A stretch of 64,000 nt of DNA from assembly GCA_030295235.1 (NCBI GenBank), contig AP026169.1, forward strand, positions 1-64,000. The letters are read 5' to 3'. Positions within the stretch are counted from its first letter, which is position 1, and each line of letters opens with the position of its first letter. Below are positions 1 through 11,609 of the stretch, piece after piece. The translations under genes and the position numbers were made by a program. The stretch comes from Fistulifera solaris (lineage: Eukaryota > Bacillariophyta > Bacillariophyceae > Naviculales > Stauroneidaceae). The notes beneath the pieces are model-generated. The model was not told where the DNA came from. It searched no databases and was given only the letters and a program-made list of their open reading frames with translations.

Positions 1-113
1 AACCTAACCCTAACTCCTAACTCCTAACCCTAACCCTAACCCTAACTCCTAACCCTAACCCTAACCCTAACCCTAACCCTAACCCTAACCCTAACCCTAA
101 CCCTAACCCTAAC
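1..113. repeat. Telomere, (CCCTAA)n
   Basis: Tandem CCCTAA units run from the first base to about 113, so the G-rich TTAGGG strand points outward and this is the left end of a chromosome. The outermost 60 bases contain several variant units (CTAACTC-type insertions), while the inner half is uniform. The junction with the satellite is abrupt at 'CCCTAAC|TTGCAC'. Confidence 0.97.
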
Positions 114-3100
114 TTGCACTTGCACAACGACTTGCACAACTTGCACTTGCACTTGCACAACCTGCACAATGCATTTGCACTTCTGCACAACGCACTTGCA
201 CTACTTGCACACTTGCACTTGAACTTCTTGCACTTGCACTTTAACAACGACTTGCACAACTTGCACTTGCACAACGCACTTGCACTTGCACTTGCACAAC
301 CTGCACAATGCACTTGCACAACCTGCACAATGCATTTGCACTTGCACAACACACTTGCACAACTAGAACTTGCATTTGCACAACTTGCACAACGCACTTG
401 CCAACAAGCTGCACTTGCACTTGCACTTGCACAACGACTTGCACAACTTGCACTTGCACTCTATCAACCTGCACAACTTGGAAAACGACATGCACAACGA
501 CTTGCACAACTTGCACTTGCACTTGCACTTGCACAACCTGCACAATGCATTTGCACTTCTTGCACAATGCACTTGCACTACTTGCACACTTGCACTTGAA
601 CTTCTTGCACTTGCACTTTAACAACGACTTGCACAACTTGCACTTGCACAACGACTTGCACTTGCACTTGCACAACCTGCACAATGCACTTGCACAACCT
701 GCACAATGCATTTGCACTTGCACAACACACTTGCACAACTAGAACTTGCATTTGCACAACTTGCACAACGCGACTTTGCCAACAAGCTGCACTTGCACAA
801 CGACTTGCACAACTTGCACTTGCAAAACCTGCACTTGCACAAAGAACTTGCACAACTTGCACTTGCACAACATGCACAACGACTTGCACTTGCACAACCT
901 GCACAATGCACTTGCACAACCTGCACAATGCATTTGCACTTGCACAACACACTTGCACAACTAGAACTTGCATTTGCACAACTTGCACAACGACTTGCCA
1001 ACAAGCTGCACTTGCACTTGCACTTGCACAACGCACTTGCACAACTTGCACTTGCCAACAACTTGCACTTGCACTTGCACTTGCACAAAGAACTTGCACA
1101 ACTTGCACTTGCACAACATGCACAACGACTTGCACAACTTGCACTTGCACTTGCACAACTTGCACAACGCGACTTGCATAACTTGAAGAATGCACTTGCA
1201 CAACCTGCACTTGCACAACACACAACTTGCACTTGCAGAACTTGCACTTGCACTACTTGCACAACTTGCACACTTGCACTTGAACTTCTTGCACTTGCAC
1301 TTGCACTACTTGCACACTTGCACTTGAACTTCTTGCACTTGCAATGTAACAACGACTTGCACTTGCACTTGAACAACACACTTGCACTTGCACTTGCACT
1401 TGCACAACTTGCACTTTCATTTTGCACTTTGCAAACGCGACATGCACAACTTGCACTTGCACAACGACTAGCACAACATGCACTTGCACTTGCACTTGCA
1501 CAACCTGCACAATGCATTTGCACTTCTTGCACAACGACTTGCACAACTTGCACTTGCACAACTTGCACTTGCATTTGCACTTGCACTCGCGACAACTTGC
1601 ACTTGCACAACGACTAGCACAACATGCACTTGCACTTGCACAACCTGCACAATGCATTTGCACTTCTTGCACAACGCACTTGCACTTGCACAACTTGCAC
1701 TTGCACTTGCAAAACGACATGCACAACTTGCACTTGCACAACGACTTGCACAACTTGCACTTGCAGTTGCACTTGCACAACCTGCACAATGCATTTGCAC
1801 TTCTTGCACAACGCACTTGCACTACTTGTACACTTGCACTTGAACTTCTTGCACTTGCACTGTAACAACGACTTGCACAACTTGCACTTGCACAACGACT
1901 TGCACTTGCACAACCTGCACAATGCATTTGCACTTCTTGCACAACGCACTTGCACAACTTGCACTTGCATTTGCACTTGCACTCGCGACAACTTGCACTT
2001 GCACAACGACTTGCACATCGACTTGCACAACCTGCACAATGCACTTGCACTTGCACTTGCACAACCTGCACAATGCATTTGCACTTCATGGAAAAACGCA
2101 CTTGCACAACTTGCACTTGCACAACTTGCACTTGAACTACTTGCACTTGCACTTGAACAACTACTTGCACAACTTTCACACTTGCACTTGAACTTCTTGC
2201 ACTTGCACTTGCACTACTTGCACAACTTGCACACTTGCACTTGAACTTCTTGCACTTGCACTTGAACTTCTTGCACTTGCACTTGAACAACGACTTGCAC
2301 TTGCACTTGAGCAACACACTTGCACTTGCACTTGCACAACTTGCACTTGCACTTGCACTTGCACTTGCAAAACGCACATGCACAACTTGCACTTGCACAA
2401 CGACTTGCACAACTTGCACTTGCACTTGCACTTGCACAACCTGCACAATGCATTTGCACTTCTTGCACAACGCACTTGCACTACTTGCAGACTTGCACTT
2501 GAACTTCTTGCACTTGCAATGTAACAACGCACTTGCACAACTTGCACTTTCACAACTTGCACTTGCATTTGCACTTGCACAACGCACTTGCACTTGCACA
2601 ACACACTTGCACAACTAGAACTTGCATTTGCACAACTTGCACAACGCACTTGCCAACAAGCTGCACTTGCACTTGCACTTGCACTTGCACAACTTGCACT
2701 TTCACAACGCACTTGCACTTGCACAACCTGCACAATGCACTTGCACTTGCACAACACACTTGCACAACTAGAACTTGCATTTGCACAACTTGCACAACGA
2801 CTTGCCAACAAGCTGCACTTGCACTTGCACTTACACTTGCACAACGCACTTGCACAACTTGCACTTGCACTTGCACAACTTGCACTTGCACAACTTGCAC
2901 ACTTGCACTTGAACTTCTTGCACTTGCACTTGCACTACTTGCACACTTGCACTTGAACTTCTTGCACTTGCACTTTAACAACGACGCACTTGCACTTGAA
3001 CAACACACCTGCACTTGCACTTGCACAACTTGCACTTGCATTTGCACTTGCAAAACGCACTTGCACAACGCACTTGCACAACATGCACACTTGCACTTGA

Positions 3101-3688
3101 ACTTCTTGCACTTGCACTTGCACTACTTGCACAACTTGCACACTTGCACTTGAACTTCTTGCACTTGCACTTGAACAACGCACTTGCACTTGCACTTGAA
3201 CAACACACTTGCACTTGCACTTGCACAACTTGCACTTGCATTTGCACTTGCAAAACGCACATGCACAACTTGCACTTGCACAATGCACTTGCACAACTTG
3301 CACTTGCACTTGCACTTGCACAACCTGCACAATGCATTTGCACTTCTTGCACAACGCACTTGCACTACTTGCACACTTGCACTTGAACTTCTTGCACTTG
3401 CACTTTAACAACGCACTTGCACAACTTGCACTTGCACAACGACTTGCACTTGCACAACCTGCACAATGCACTTGCACAACCTGCACAATGCATTTGCACT
3501 TGCACAACACACTTGCACAACTAGAACTTGCATTTGCACAACTTGCACAATGCACTTGCCAACAAGCTGCACTTGCACTTGCACTTGCACAACGCGACTT
3601 GCACAACTTGCACTTGCACTTGCACAACCTGCACAACTTGCACAACGCACTTGCACAACTTGCACTTGCAGAACCTGCACAACGCACT
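114..3688. repeat. Subtelomeric TTGCAC satellite with higher-order repeats
   Basis: About 3.6 kb built almost entirely from the hexamer TTGCAC, interspersed with AAC, GAC, GCAC and similar short insertions. Longer modules recur: an 'AACTAGAACTTGCA...CCAACAAGCTGCAC' module appears about six times (near 360, 737, 958, 2606, 2766 and 3521), and a 'CTGCACAATGCATTTGCAC' module about a dozen times. Because most units are multiples of three bases and contain few stop triplets, open frames of 300-450 codons exist on both strands and in several frames (Leu-His-Asn-rich on +, Cys-Lys or Cys-Ala-Ser-rich on -). These are compositional artefacts, with no sign of a gene start, splice site or conserved domain. 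Confidence 0.93.
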
Positions 3689-4201
3689 GGTTTTCGTAGT
3701 TCTAGCTTAGTTTCTTCCTATAGCTGTGTTTTTCCACCCAAACCCGAACCCTAACCCAAAAATATAAATGTCAACTTCATCATGAAATTGCTGTCAATTA
3801 AGTATTTATTTTACATCTTTTACTAAATCTTCTTCTTTCCCTTATTTCCACCATTTCCTTCTATTCCATCTTCCTTACTCCCTTGTTACTGATTCCTACT
3901 TCCTATTTACCTAGTTCTAAGTTCCTTTTCCAAGTTCCAAGTTCCATATCCCAATTTCCAAATTTCTAACCCTAACCGACTATAGCTGATAATGTTTTTA
4001 GTGATTCTGAGACAGATTTTTGCCGCGGCAGATTTTTAACGCCGTTTCCCGAAATGCTAAATTACCTGGTATTACCTTAAAGCAAGCACCCGTTCACACT
4101 CGTAAGCAACCGGCATCTCGTTCCTTTAAAATACATTTTTATTTCGCCTGGGCCTTTGTAGTTCTTTGCTTCAACAATCATTTCAACTATCAATTCAAAC
4201 C
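3689..4201. other. Subtelomere-to-gene transition with degenerate telomere motifs
   Basis: This spacer is non-coding. It is rich in pyrimidines on the + strand, with tandem TTCCAAGTTCCA-like units near 3920-3960. Two short telomere-like tracts occur, CCGAACCCTAACCC near 3743 and CTAACCCTAACC near 3967, both in the same orientation as the real telomere. I infer an old telomere or recombination boundary. No gene is visible. Confidence 0.6.
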
Positions 4202-6304
4202 ATGGCAAACTTAGCATCGGACCCTCCGTTGTGGGAATTCGATGAAAATGAAGCCTCTGATTGGTTAACGAAAACGTTGCGCGAAGCGTACAGAATCGTT
4301 TCAGAGGATGGCCTTGTAGAAACGGCTTCGAACGAAAAGCTCGATCTGTGGCAAAAAAATATAGTTTCGTCGGCGCAGGCAGTTGCTTTTCATCGGTACA
4401 TCAAGGAAGTAATGGAGAAGATGACGACGATGCCCCACCTGCAAAAGAAGAAAGCAAGCGTTTCTCGACGATCCCTGTCATGTCTGGTGGATATCGAAAT
4501 ACACGGAGAAACCGGCGGACTTAGAGGAAGACGAAGATGACTTACCCGCGGTGTTGGGTGGAAGACTTGCTCAATTTACTCCTGGTGCGTGGTTGAATGC
4601 AATGGCAGCAGCACCAGTCGTTCGAAAATCACATCCGTCGTCGAAATTAGTTCAAGAAGGAGCCAAGGCATGTCACGTCTCTCTCTTCTTGCCTTCGAAT
4701 GCAACGACTGAAATTGAAAAATACATGTTGGAAGTCTGGGGAGTCGCGCAGGGAGTCTATCGGTTGGCACAGGCAGCCGTTCAGAAAGACATTTGGCGTA
4801 CAACGCCTTATCGAATTCAGCAACGTCTGGCTCCGGAAGTGCCAGCCCAAGAGTTCGCGTCGATCCGAAAGCGAATTTACGATACTGTCATTCTGGGAAA
4901 AGGTCTGCATGTGAATGAAGAGGATGATGATACCGCTGTCGCTATTGGCTCGCAAGTTCACGAGAGCGAAAAGTTTAAAAAGTGTCCGAATTGTGGAAAT
5001 ATGGATCAGTCGTCATTTGCGTTGGATCAGAAAAATGGCGATATTATCTGCTCGAATTGCGGCGTCGTCGTTTCGGAGTCATTGATGCATGAAGGTTCAG
5101 CGTACCGTAAATTCGAAGGCGAAGAAGATCGAAATCACCATGGCGATGCACCCAATTCTCTTTTCTCAAATGCGCGGAATTTATCGACGAGCTTGTCTGG
5201 AATAGCTCCGACCAGTGGCATTGGGGGCTACAAAGGAGGCGGTGGAAGTCTGGAAACCATCTTACGCAATACGCATGCATATACAGAACTCAATGTCAGT
5301 CAGTACGGAAAAACAGACCGTCGCACGCGAGAGGGGTACAAAGATCGACAAAGAAGGAAGCTTTCGTTCAAATGACTCATACTGGTGATGCTTTGAATTT
5401 GCACGAAGCTGTTGTTCGGCGTGCCAAAGAATTGTTTGCAGGATTTCGTGATGATCGTGAACTGGTGCAGCAATTCAAAGGCGTGTTGGCAGCTTGTTTG
5501 TGCGAAGCGTTCGAGCAACTAGCTGCAGAAGGTTCAGACGGTATGCTCGTGAAAGGGGTTGGTTCTTCTGCTATTAATTTAGCAATCGAGGAACTCGATG
5601 AATCTCAGCTTACGGGTCGAGCAGCTAGGAGGAATCAGCTACACAAAGTAACACTAGCTGGAAAAGGTGGATTGCAAGTTGATTTTAGCAGCATCGAAGA
5701 AAAGGAGCAACGATTAGGGAAAACCGTCGCGCAGTGGAATTTGGAAGATTGTCGATCGTGGCTTTTACAAGCTTCGAGAAAGATTGCGCAACAGTGGGTT
5801 GAGGACCGGCAAGCCGCTCCCGCTTCCAAGCGTAATCAATGGCCCGAGGGTTCTCTGGAAGAACTGGAAGGCCAACTTGTAGAGCACTCGATTACATTGT
5901 GTGAGCACTTAGAGGAAGAACTTAAATCACGCAACAAAGGCGACACTAAAACGCGCATAGTTACACCTCGGATTATTGACATGTCCAAGCTGGGTATAAA
6001 ATGGCAGCACATGCACGAGCGTGGCTCGGGTGGAAAAGGTGGACTCGGTGGGAGCGGTCCGCAGGCAGCGAACGTGACAGGGTCAGAGCGGACGGCTGGT
6101 CAAACTATGCTGAGACAAAATGCGAAAAAGCTGGCGATGATCATAAAGGACCAACGAGCAGCGGAAGCATTGCACAAAGAGCTTCGGCGGGAAGTGGGAA
6201 AGGAGGAAGAGCTGAAACGAAAACAGATTCATGAACAAGCATCTCGTCAAAGACTGAAGCAAATGCAGCGTAAGCGATGGTTGCAAGCCAAAGTACAAGG
6301 GTAA
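4202..6304 (+). CDS. TFIIB-family transcription factor, frame interrupted about three times
   Basis: Start ATG at 4202 (MANLASDPP). The central part carries a zinc ribbon of the TFIIB/BRF type, CPNCG...ICSNCGVVV (Cys-x2-Cys, about 15 residues, Cys-x2-Cys; near 4983-5075), followed by the conserved GSAYRKFEGEED stretch. Downstream, around 5385-5520, comes a helical segment (LHEAVVRRAKELF...LAACLCEAF) that looks like one cyclin-fold repeat of TFIIB. The C-terminus is basic and helical. It should bind promoter DNA with RNA polymerase II or III. It could be TFIIB, BRF1 or a lineage-specific paralogue: only one cyclin repeat is obvious, and a roughly 250-residue N-terminal extension precedes the zinc ribbon, which is unusual. 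Coding phase moves by one base near 4420, 4498 and 5356, each as if a base were missing. No intron signals fit these points. It may be a decaying subtelomeric copy or an assembly-damaged intact gene. Confidence 0.65.
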
Positions 6305-6444
6305 ACTGTTGATCCGATATGGACGTTTGTCACAGACCGAGAAGTATTAGTGGGGACTAAATCCAAAATTTAGAAAAATTTAAATTAAAAAGGTCCCCCG
6401 AAAATACATCAAAATAAAAATTAACATGTGCTCGCCCGGATCTT

Positions 6445-8019
6445 TTACGGAGCTCCTTCCTGTCCCAGCCGCTTCTTGTGTCGGCGCTCTTCCAGTTCCG
6501 CTAGCGCTTTCATGTCAATATCATCATCGGGCGCAGCCACAAGTGCGTTAGCGTGATAGCTCATGTCCAAGCCCACAAGCTCTTCCAAACTGTCGGATCG
6601 TAGCCATCCCATGTAATTCAACCATAAAAAGAAGGGAGACATGACTCCGATTGGCCATCCGATAAAAAACAGCATAGCCAACAGTTGATTGGCTAAAAGT
6701 GTCGCGTCGGCTTCCCCACGGCCGAGGGAATAAAACCATCCAACATGGTCTGAGGAACCAAACGCTGCTGACACGCGGGCCGGAGAAGTAAACAATCCCG
6801 TCGCAATCAAACCCCAGACGCCGCTGAACAAATGAACAGGAATAGCATCTACAGCATCATCAATCTTCCACTTGATTAGCAAAGCGGACCCGCCAATGTA
6901 GATCCAGCCTGCCGCCATTCCAATCAGACACGCGGCCCACGGTTCAATCGTGGCACAGGGAGCTGTGACAGCTACGAGGCCACTTAACAAACCATTCATG
7001 GCCATCGTGAGACTAAAAGATAGATCGCCCGTCCGTCGTTCTTCCAAGTACAGATTGGTAAATATAGCGGTGATTGCCCCCGAAGCGGCCGATAGAGATG
7101 TGTTGATGGCGGCAAGAGCCGCAATGGATCCAGCGTTCTCCACGCCTAACAATAACGCAGAACCCGGATTGAATCCATACCCTATTGTGTGTGGAAAAGA
7201 GTGTGCGTTAGCATAGGCTGATGATGCAACTTAGATGTGAGAACTCATGGCACTTACATCCGAACCACAACACCATAGTACCCATGAGCTGCAAAGCGAC
7301 CGAATGCCCGGGAAAATCTTTCGGAACAGCTAAGGGCGCTCCTTTGGCATCATAAAAACGACCCTTTCGAGCACCTAAAATCTTGGCGGCAATCAGAGCC
7401 GTCATTCCTCCAGTAGTGTGTACAACACCGCTACCCGCAAAATCAATGGCACCGATTCCTCCCAGTGGATTGGGTTGCGTAGCGCTGAGAAATCCGTACG
7501 AGCTCCAGATGGCACGAGCCGAGATGGGATATACAAAACCTGTCAAAAACAAACTGTACATCAAATAGGCGGCCATTTGGCAACGTTCCGCTAAAGTGCC
7601 GGCAACAATCGTCACGGCTGTTGCCGAGAAAGCGTATTGAAAGAACCAAAACGCCGGATCCACATCACCCATGTATAAAAAGCTACCAGAGCCGATGTAC
7701 GACGTGTCACCGGAACCAGGTTTACCAAAGGCAAAAGCAAAGCCGGTGACATACCAAGCCAAAGCAGCGCCACAGGCGTCGAGTAAATTCTTCAGCATCG
7801 TGTTTTGTACGTTTTTCTTGCGCACACAGCCGGCGCAAAGCATCGCAAATCCAGCTTGCATGAAAAGACTAACGCACCAGTTAGAACAAGCAGCCAGGAA
7901 TGTGTATTAGAGATTGCCGCTTGTGCCTCGGCCTGCAGCTGGTCGGCGATGCACTGCAACACTGCATCCGTCTCGCCATGGTATTCGACGGCGCAGCTCT
8001 GATAAAGCGTGTGACTCAT
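6445..8019 (-). CDS. Ammonium transporter (AMT family), copy 1
   Basis: Integral membrane ammonium/ammonia channel of the AMT/Rh family (AMT1-like), expected in the plasma membrane. Start ATG at 8019 (MSHTLYQSC); stop TAA at 6445. Recognisable family blocks in order: MQAGFAMLCAGCVR at the first membrane helix, GSGVVHTTGG, ARKGRFYD, GHSVALQLMG, WFGWYGFNPGSAL, AMNGLLSGLVAVTA, DAVDAIPVHLFSGVWG. One GT-AG intron, 7182-7257 (76 bp), splits the Trp codon of WFGW. A one-base phase offset falls at the A4 run 7863-7866 (T4 in the gene, five expected) just before MQAGF. The C-terminus is a short charged cytoplasmic tail. The adjacent gene at 9003-10687 is a close tandem copy on the same strand. Confidence 0.93.
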
Positions 8020-9002
8020 TATTTTAAAGGCACGGAACGACTTGAATTGTTAATAGTGAGTGTCTCGCAAAATATTTTTCGTCGTCTTTCTGTAAAAGAG
8101 TTTCGCCTTTGTGTTTTTTTTATCTTCTCGGAAAACGCTCGGAAGTTTGACAAGATTGGTCATTGACCGCTATTGATTATTGTTTGGGCTTTTTTCCATT
8201 CATAAACATGATGCATTAAGCAGTATAGCCGTAGTCCGTAGTATTACTTTGTACTTATTCTTTGAAAAGTACTTTGTACGAACGGCCAACGGCCAACGGC
8301 CGGAAACAAAGAAGGGACAAGGGTCATTGATCTTATGACCCTACTTTTCATTGATGTCCGGCGCTTGCACATTCATGGACAGAAAACAACATCAAACGTC
8401 AAGAATCAAGAACCACGATCAGCCTCCGTGCCGCGTGCCGTGCTGTGTAGCTTGCGGAGTGCGGAGTGCGTGCGGAGCGCAGACGTCTCTTTCAGGACCC
8501 AGCCAGTTCCGAGTTCCGACAGCTCTCGGGACTCCTCTTCCCCGAGATGCCAATGTTCTTATGCTTTCGATGACCAAATCAAAAATGAGAAGGATTGTTG
8601 CAAAAGTTGCAATGGGTCAAGGCATAAGAAATCGTTAACATTGGCATCAAAAAAGATCACAGTCACGAGAGCGCAATTTTTCCAAACGCAGCAGCGTGAT
8701 GATTCAGGCAGATTTAAGAGCACATCGGCGAGTTCCACAAATGCTGTTCAGCGACGAGCTCATTGATCACGAGCAAAAATATTGATTTCTTTGATCAACT
8801 GTAACCAATGCTTTGCCCTCTTATTTGTAACTCGATAATCCTTTTGGGGCTCACTACACCGGGAGGTTTTTGAAAGTCGTTTCGTCGTGAGTTACGTCTT
8901 TCCAGTACGTTTTTGTTAGACGGTTTTTATAGTTTAATTTGCATTTTCTATTCTTTGTCATTTACACCTGCCGTATGTATTGCTGGGTGATAGAATCTTG
9001 AC
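8020..9002. other. Intergenic region upstream of AMT copy 1
   Basis: About 1 kb between the tandem AMT genes. It holds a short tandem ACGGCCA array near 8280-8300 and a GCGGAGT-rich patch near 8454-8482. Open frames here lack family features and overlap both strands. No gene, RNA or clear promoter element could be supported. It must contain the promoter of the AMT that starts at 8019. Confidence 0.5.
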
Positions 9003-10687
9003 TTATAGGTTGCACTCAGGGCGCTCCTTCTTGTCCGGTGCGCTTTTGTGTTTTCTTTCCTCCAGTTCAGCCAGCGCCTTCTCATCAACATCGTCGTCTC
9101 GTAGCACCGTTGGTGCGTTCACATGATAAGCCATATCCAGACCCACCAACTCTTCCAGGGTATCCGATCGTAACCATTTCATATAGTTCAACCACAAGAA
9201 GAAAGGGGTTATTGTTCCTAACGGCCATGCAAGTAGAAACAACACAGCCAAGATTTGATTTCCCAAAAGTGTCGCGTCGACTTCTCCTCGTCCAAGAGAG
9301 TAAAACCAACCCACATGATCCGAAGAACCAAATGCGGTGAGTATGCGAGTCGGGGCCGTAAATAGCCCGGTCGCGATCATGCCCCAAACGCCACTAAATA
9401 AATGAACTGGAATCGCATCCACAGCGTCATCGATTCTCCATCGGATGAGCAAAGACGACCCGGCAACGTAAATCCAGCCTGCTGTCATTCCGATCAGACC
9501 AGCCGCCCACGGTTCGATAAGAGCACAAGAAGCTGTGACAGCCACGAGTCCGCTCAATAGACCGTTCATAGCCATGGTTAGGTTGAAGGACAAGCCCCCG
9601 TTCGTCGCTCTTCCAGGTACAATTCGGTGAACATTGCCGTTATGGCCCCAGAAGCACCCGAGATCGATGTATTGATGGCAGCCAGAGCGGCAATCGGACC
9701 GGAATTCTCCACTCCTAGCAGCAACGCAGATCCTGGATTAAATCCATACCCTTTATAGTGTGAATAGAGTAAGAATAAGCATCCAAAAGGATTGATGAAG
9801 TTGAGCGAAAAGGAGAAACGCGTCACTTACAGCCAAACCACAACATCATCGTCCCCATGAGTTGCAGAGCGATCGAATGACCGGGAAAATGTTTTGGTTT
9901 GGACAATGGTGACCCTTTGGAGTCATAGAATCGACCTTTTCGAGCTCCCAATATCTTCGCAGCAATCAGAGCTGTCATTCCTCCAGTAATATGAACGACA
10001 CCGCTGCCAGCAAAATCAATGGCTCCAATTCCTCCTAGCGGATCGGGCTGCTTAGCACTTAGGAATCCATGCGAGCTCCACATGGCACGAGCCGACATGG
10101 GATAGACGAACCCAGTCAAAAACAAGCTGTATAGTAGATAAGCGGTCATCTGACAGCGTTCAGCCAATGTACCGGCTACGATAGTAACAGCCGTCGCCGA
10201 AAAGGCGTATTGGAAAAACCAATAGGCCGCGTCAACATCTCCAATGTACAAAAAACCACCTGTGCCGATAAACGAAGTTTCGCCCGATCCAGGTTGACCA
10301 AAGGCAAAAGCGTAACCGGTAGTATACCAAGCCAAAGCAGCGCCACAAGCGTCGAGTAAATTCTTGAGCATTGTATTTTGTACGTTTTTCTTGCGCACAC
10401 AGCCTAAAAACGAGTTGAAAAGCAAAGGAGTCTTTGCGTGAGACACTTTATGGAAAAGAACGATGCGCAATTGATCAGTGTTGACGAATTTCGACTTACC
10501 AGCACAAAGGACTGCAAAGCCAGCTTGCATGAAAAGAGAAGTGCAGCTGACAAGACGAGAAGCCACGTGTGAGTGTCTAAAGCGGCTTTTGGGTCTCAGC
10601 CTGTAGTTTATCGGTAATACATTGTAGAACGGCATCGGTCTCGCCTTCGTAAAGGATTGCGCAGCTCGAGTAAAACGAATTACTCAT
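9003..10687 (-). CDS. Ammonium transporter (AMT family), copy 2
   Basis: Tandem paralogue of the upstream-neighbour AMT at 6445-8019, with the same blocks (MQAGFAVLCAG, GSGVVHITGG, WFGWYGFNPGSAL, DAVDAIPVHLFSGVWG). Start ATG at 10687 (MSNSFYSSC); stop TAA at 9003. Two GT-AG introns: 10404-10499 (96 bp, inside the Gly of LCAGC and absent from copy 1) and 9751-9830 (80 bp, at the shared WFGW site). One-base phase offsets coincide with homopolymers at 10587-10590, 10532-10535 and 9595-9599. Each is repaired by one extra base in the run and restores residues conserved with copy 1, so I read them as consensus errors. Role: ammonium uptake at the plasma membrane. Confidence 0.9.
10404..10499 (-). 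other. Copy-specific intron in AMT copy 2
   Basis: 96-bp phase-1 GT-AG intron (GTAAGT...TTTTAG) located between MLCAG and CVRKK. The tandem copy at 6445-8019 reads straight through the same codons, so the intron was gained here or lost there. The exon bases GCTG occur on both sides of the intron. Confidence 0.8.
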
Positions 10688-11114
10688 TCTTTCTCTATAG
10701 GCAGTCTATGTTATGAACAATGTTTCGTCGCAATACGTTTTCGTCTGCTTTCAGATGAAGTTGTGAATGACAATGAAAATACAAAGCCAAATCCGACCAG
10801 ACAGACTATGAAAGCCGATCGATCGACGCAGTGCGGTGTTTCGGAAAAAGCGTGAGGCTTTTGTCCTCCAATCTCGATCCTGGACCATCAGAAATGTTGC
10901 AATAAATGTCACGTATGAAAATACCGGGAAAATGATGCATCATTGCCTGTGGCTCGCCTACGACGTACGTAGTATTAAGAACAAAATGCTTGACTCTTGT
11001 TCTTTCGAATGTCTGCAACGTACGTACGATGAATTCGACTCCGTGCAGTTTTTGATTAGGGCCTCTGGCTTTCCTACTTTTCGTATGCATTTTGAATTTT
11101 GATGATGTCTGTTG

Positions 11115-11451
11115 TCTGTTTAGACTTCTGTCCGTTCTCCGTTTAACAGGGAATTCCCAACTGGGATCACAGTTCAATTCCCTTCCTCGTTCATTTTCCC
11201 AATTCCCTGTTTAACAGGGAATAAGTGGGTGGATGTCTGACCGGCACTCAAAGGCCTTTATTCCCTTGTTTGCGCGGTGAATGAACAGAAAATCTCTTGT
11301 CTAAAGCGTTAAGGATTAGGGACTGACTACCATATTTCGTACACGGGACTCATTAATTCGAACAGGGAATGCTCCCAGTTCACTCCTTGTTCGATCAAAA
11401 TCCCTGTTCACTCCCTCCCTGTTGGAGTGAACTGGGAACGGACAGAGGTCT
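11115..11451. mobile_element. Candidate non-autonomous inverted-repeat (MITE-like) element
   Basis: The left end has AGACTTCTGTCCGTTCTCCG at 11122, and the reverse complement of the right end reads AGACCTCTGTCCGTTCCCAG: 17 of 20 bases match. The segment is bracketed by the identical 10-mer ATGTCTGTTG (11105-11114 and 11452-11461), consistent with a target duplication. The interior is rich in short palindromes built on CCCTGTT/AACAGGG. It has no coding capacity. The superfamily cannot be named from this one copy. Confidence 0.55.
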
Positions 11452-11532
11452 ATGTCTGTTGCAGTTTAGTTTGTAAATAATGACATTAAAGGGAATTCGG
11501 AATTCACGGACCCAAGCCCCAAGTATAAGTAA

Positions 11533-11609
11533 TCATCAGTTCAATGTTTGATACCCGGCAGTTCGTGACCACAAATAATGAGAAACGCAAGGCCTTGCTT
11601 TTGTAAGCC
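11533..11609. repeat. Direct repeat, unit 1 of 2
   Basis: Roughly 75-bp unit containing GATACCCGGCAGTTCGTGAC and ending in TTGTAAGCC. It is repeated with several substitutions and small indels at 11802-11874, about 270 bp away in the same orientation. Function unknown. It could be a remnant of a dispersed element or of a local duplication. Confidence 0.65.

Noticed and set aside
618-2614. Long Cys/Lys/Ser-rich and Leu/His/Asn-rich open frames in the satellite
   Set aside because: They occur in several frames on both strands and follow directly from the TTGCAC repeat unit. They have no domain, no start context and no splice signals.
7862-7866. Programmed -1 frameshift at CTTTTC in the AMT genes, CCP and kinase
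   Set aside because: The same T4 context recurs in unrelated genes and G/C runs behave the same way, so systematic under-calling of homopolymers explains the data better. Kept only as the alternative to be excluded by reads.
10806-11177. 123-codon frame on the - strand
   Set aside because: It overlaps the inverted-repeat element and an opposite-strand frame and has no recognisable feature.
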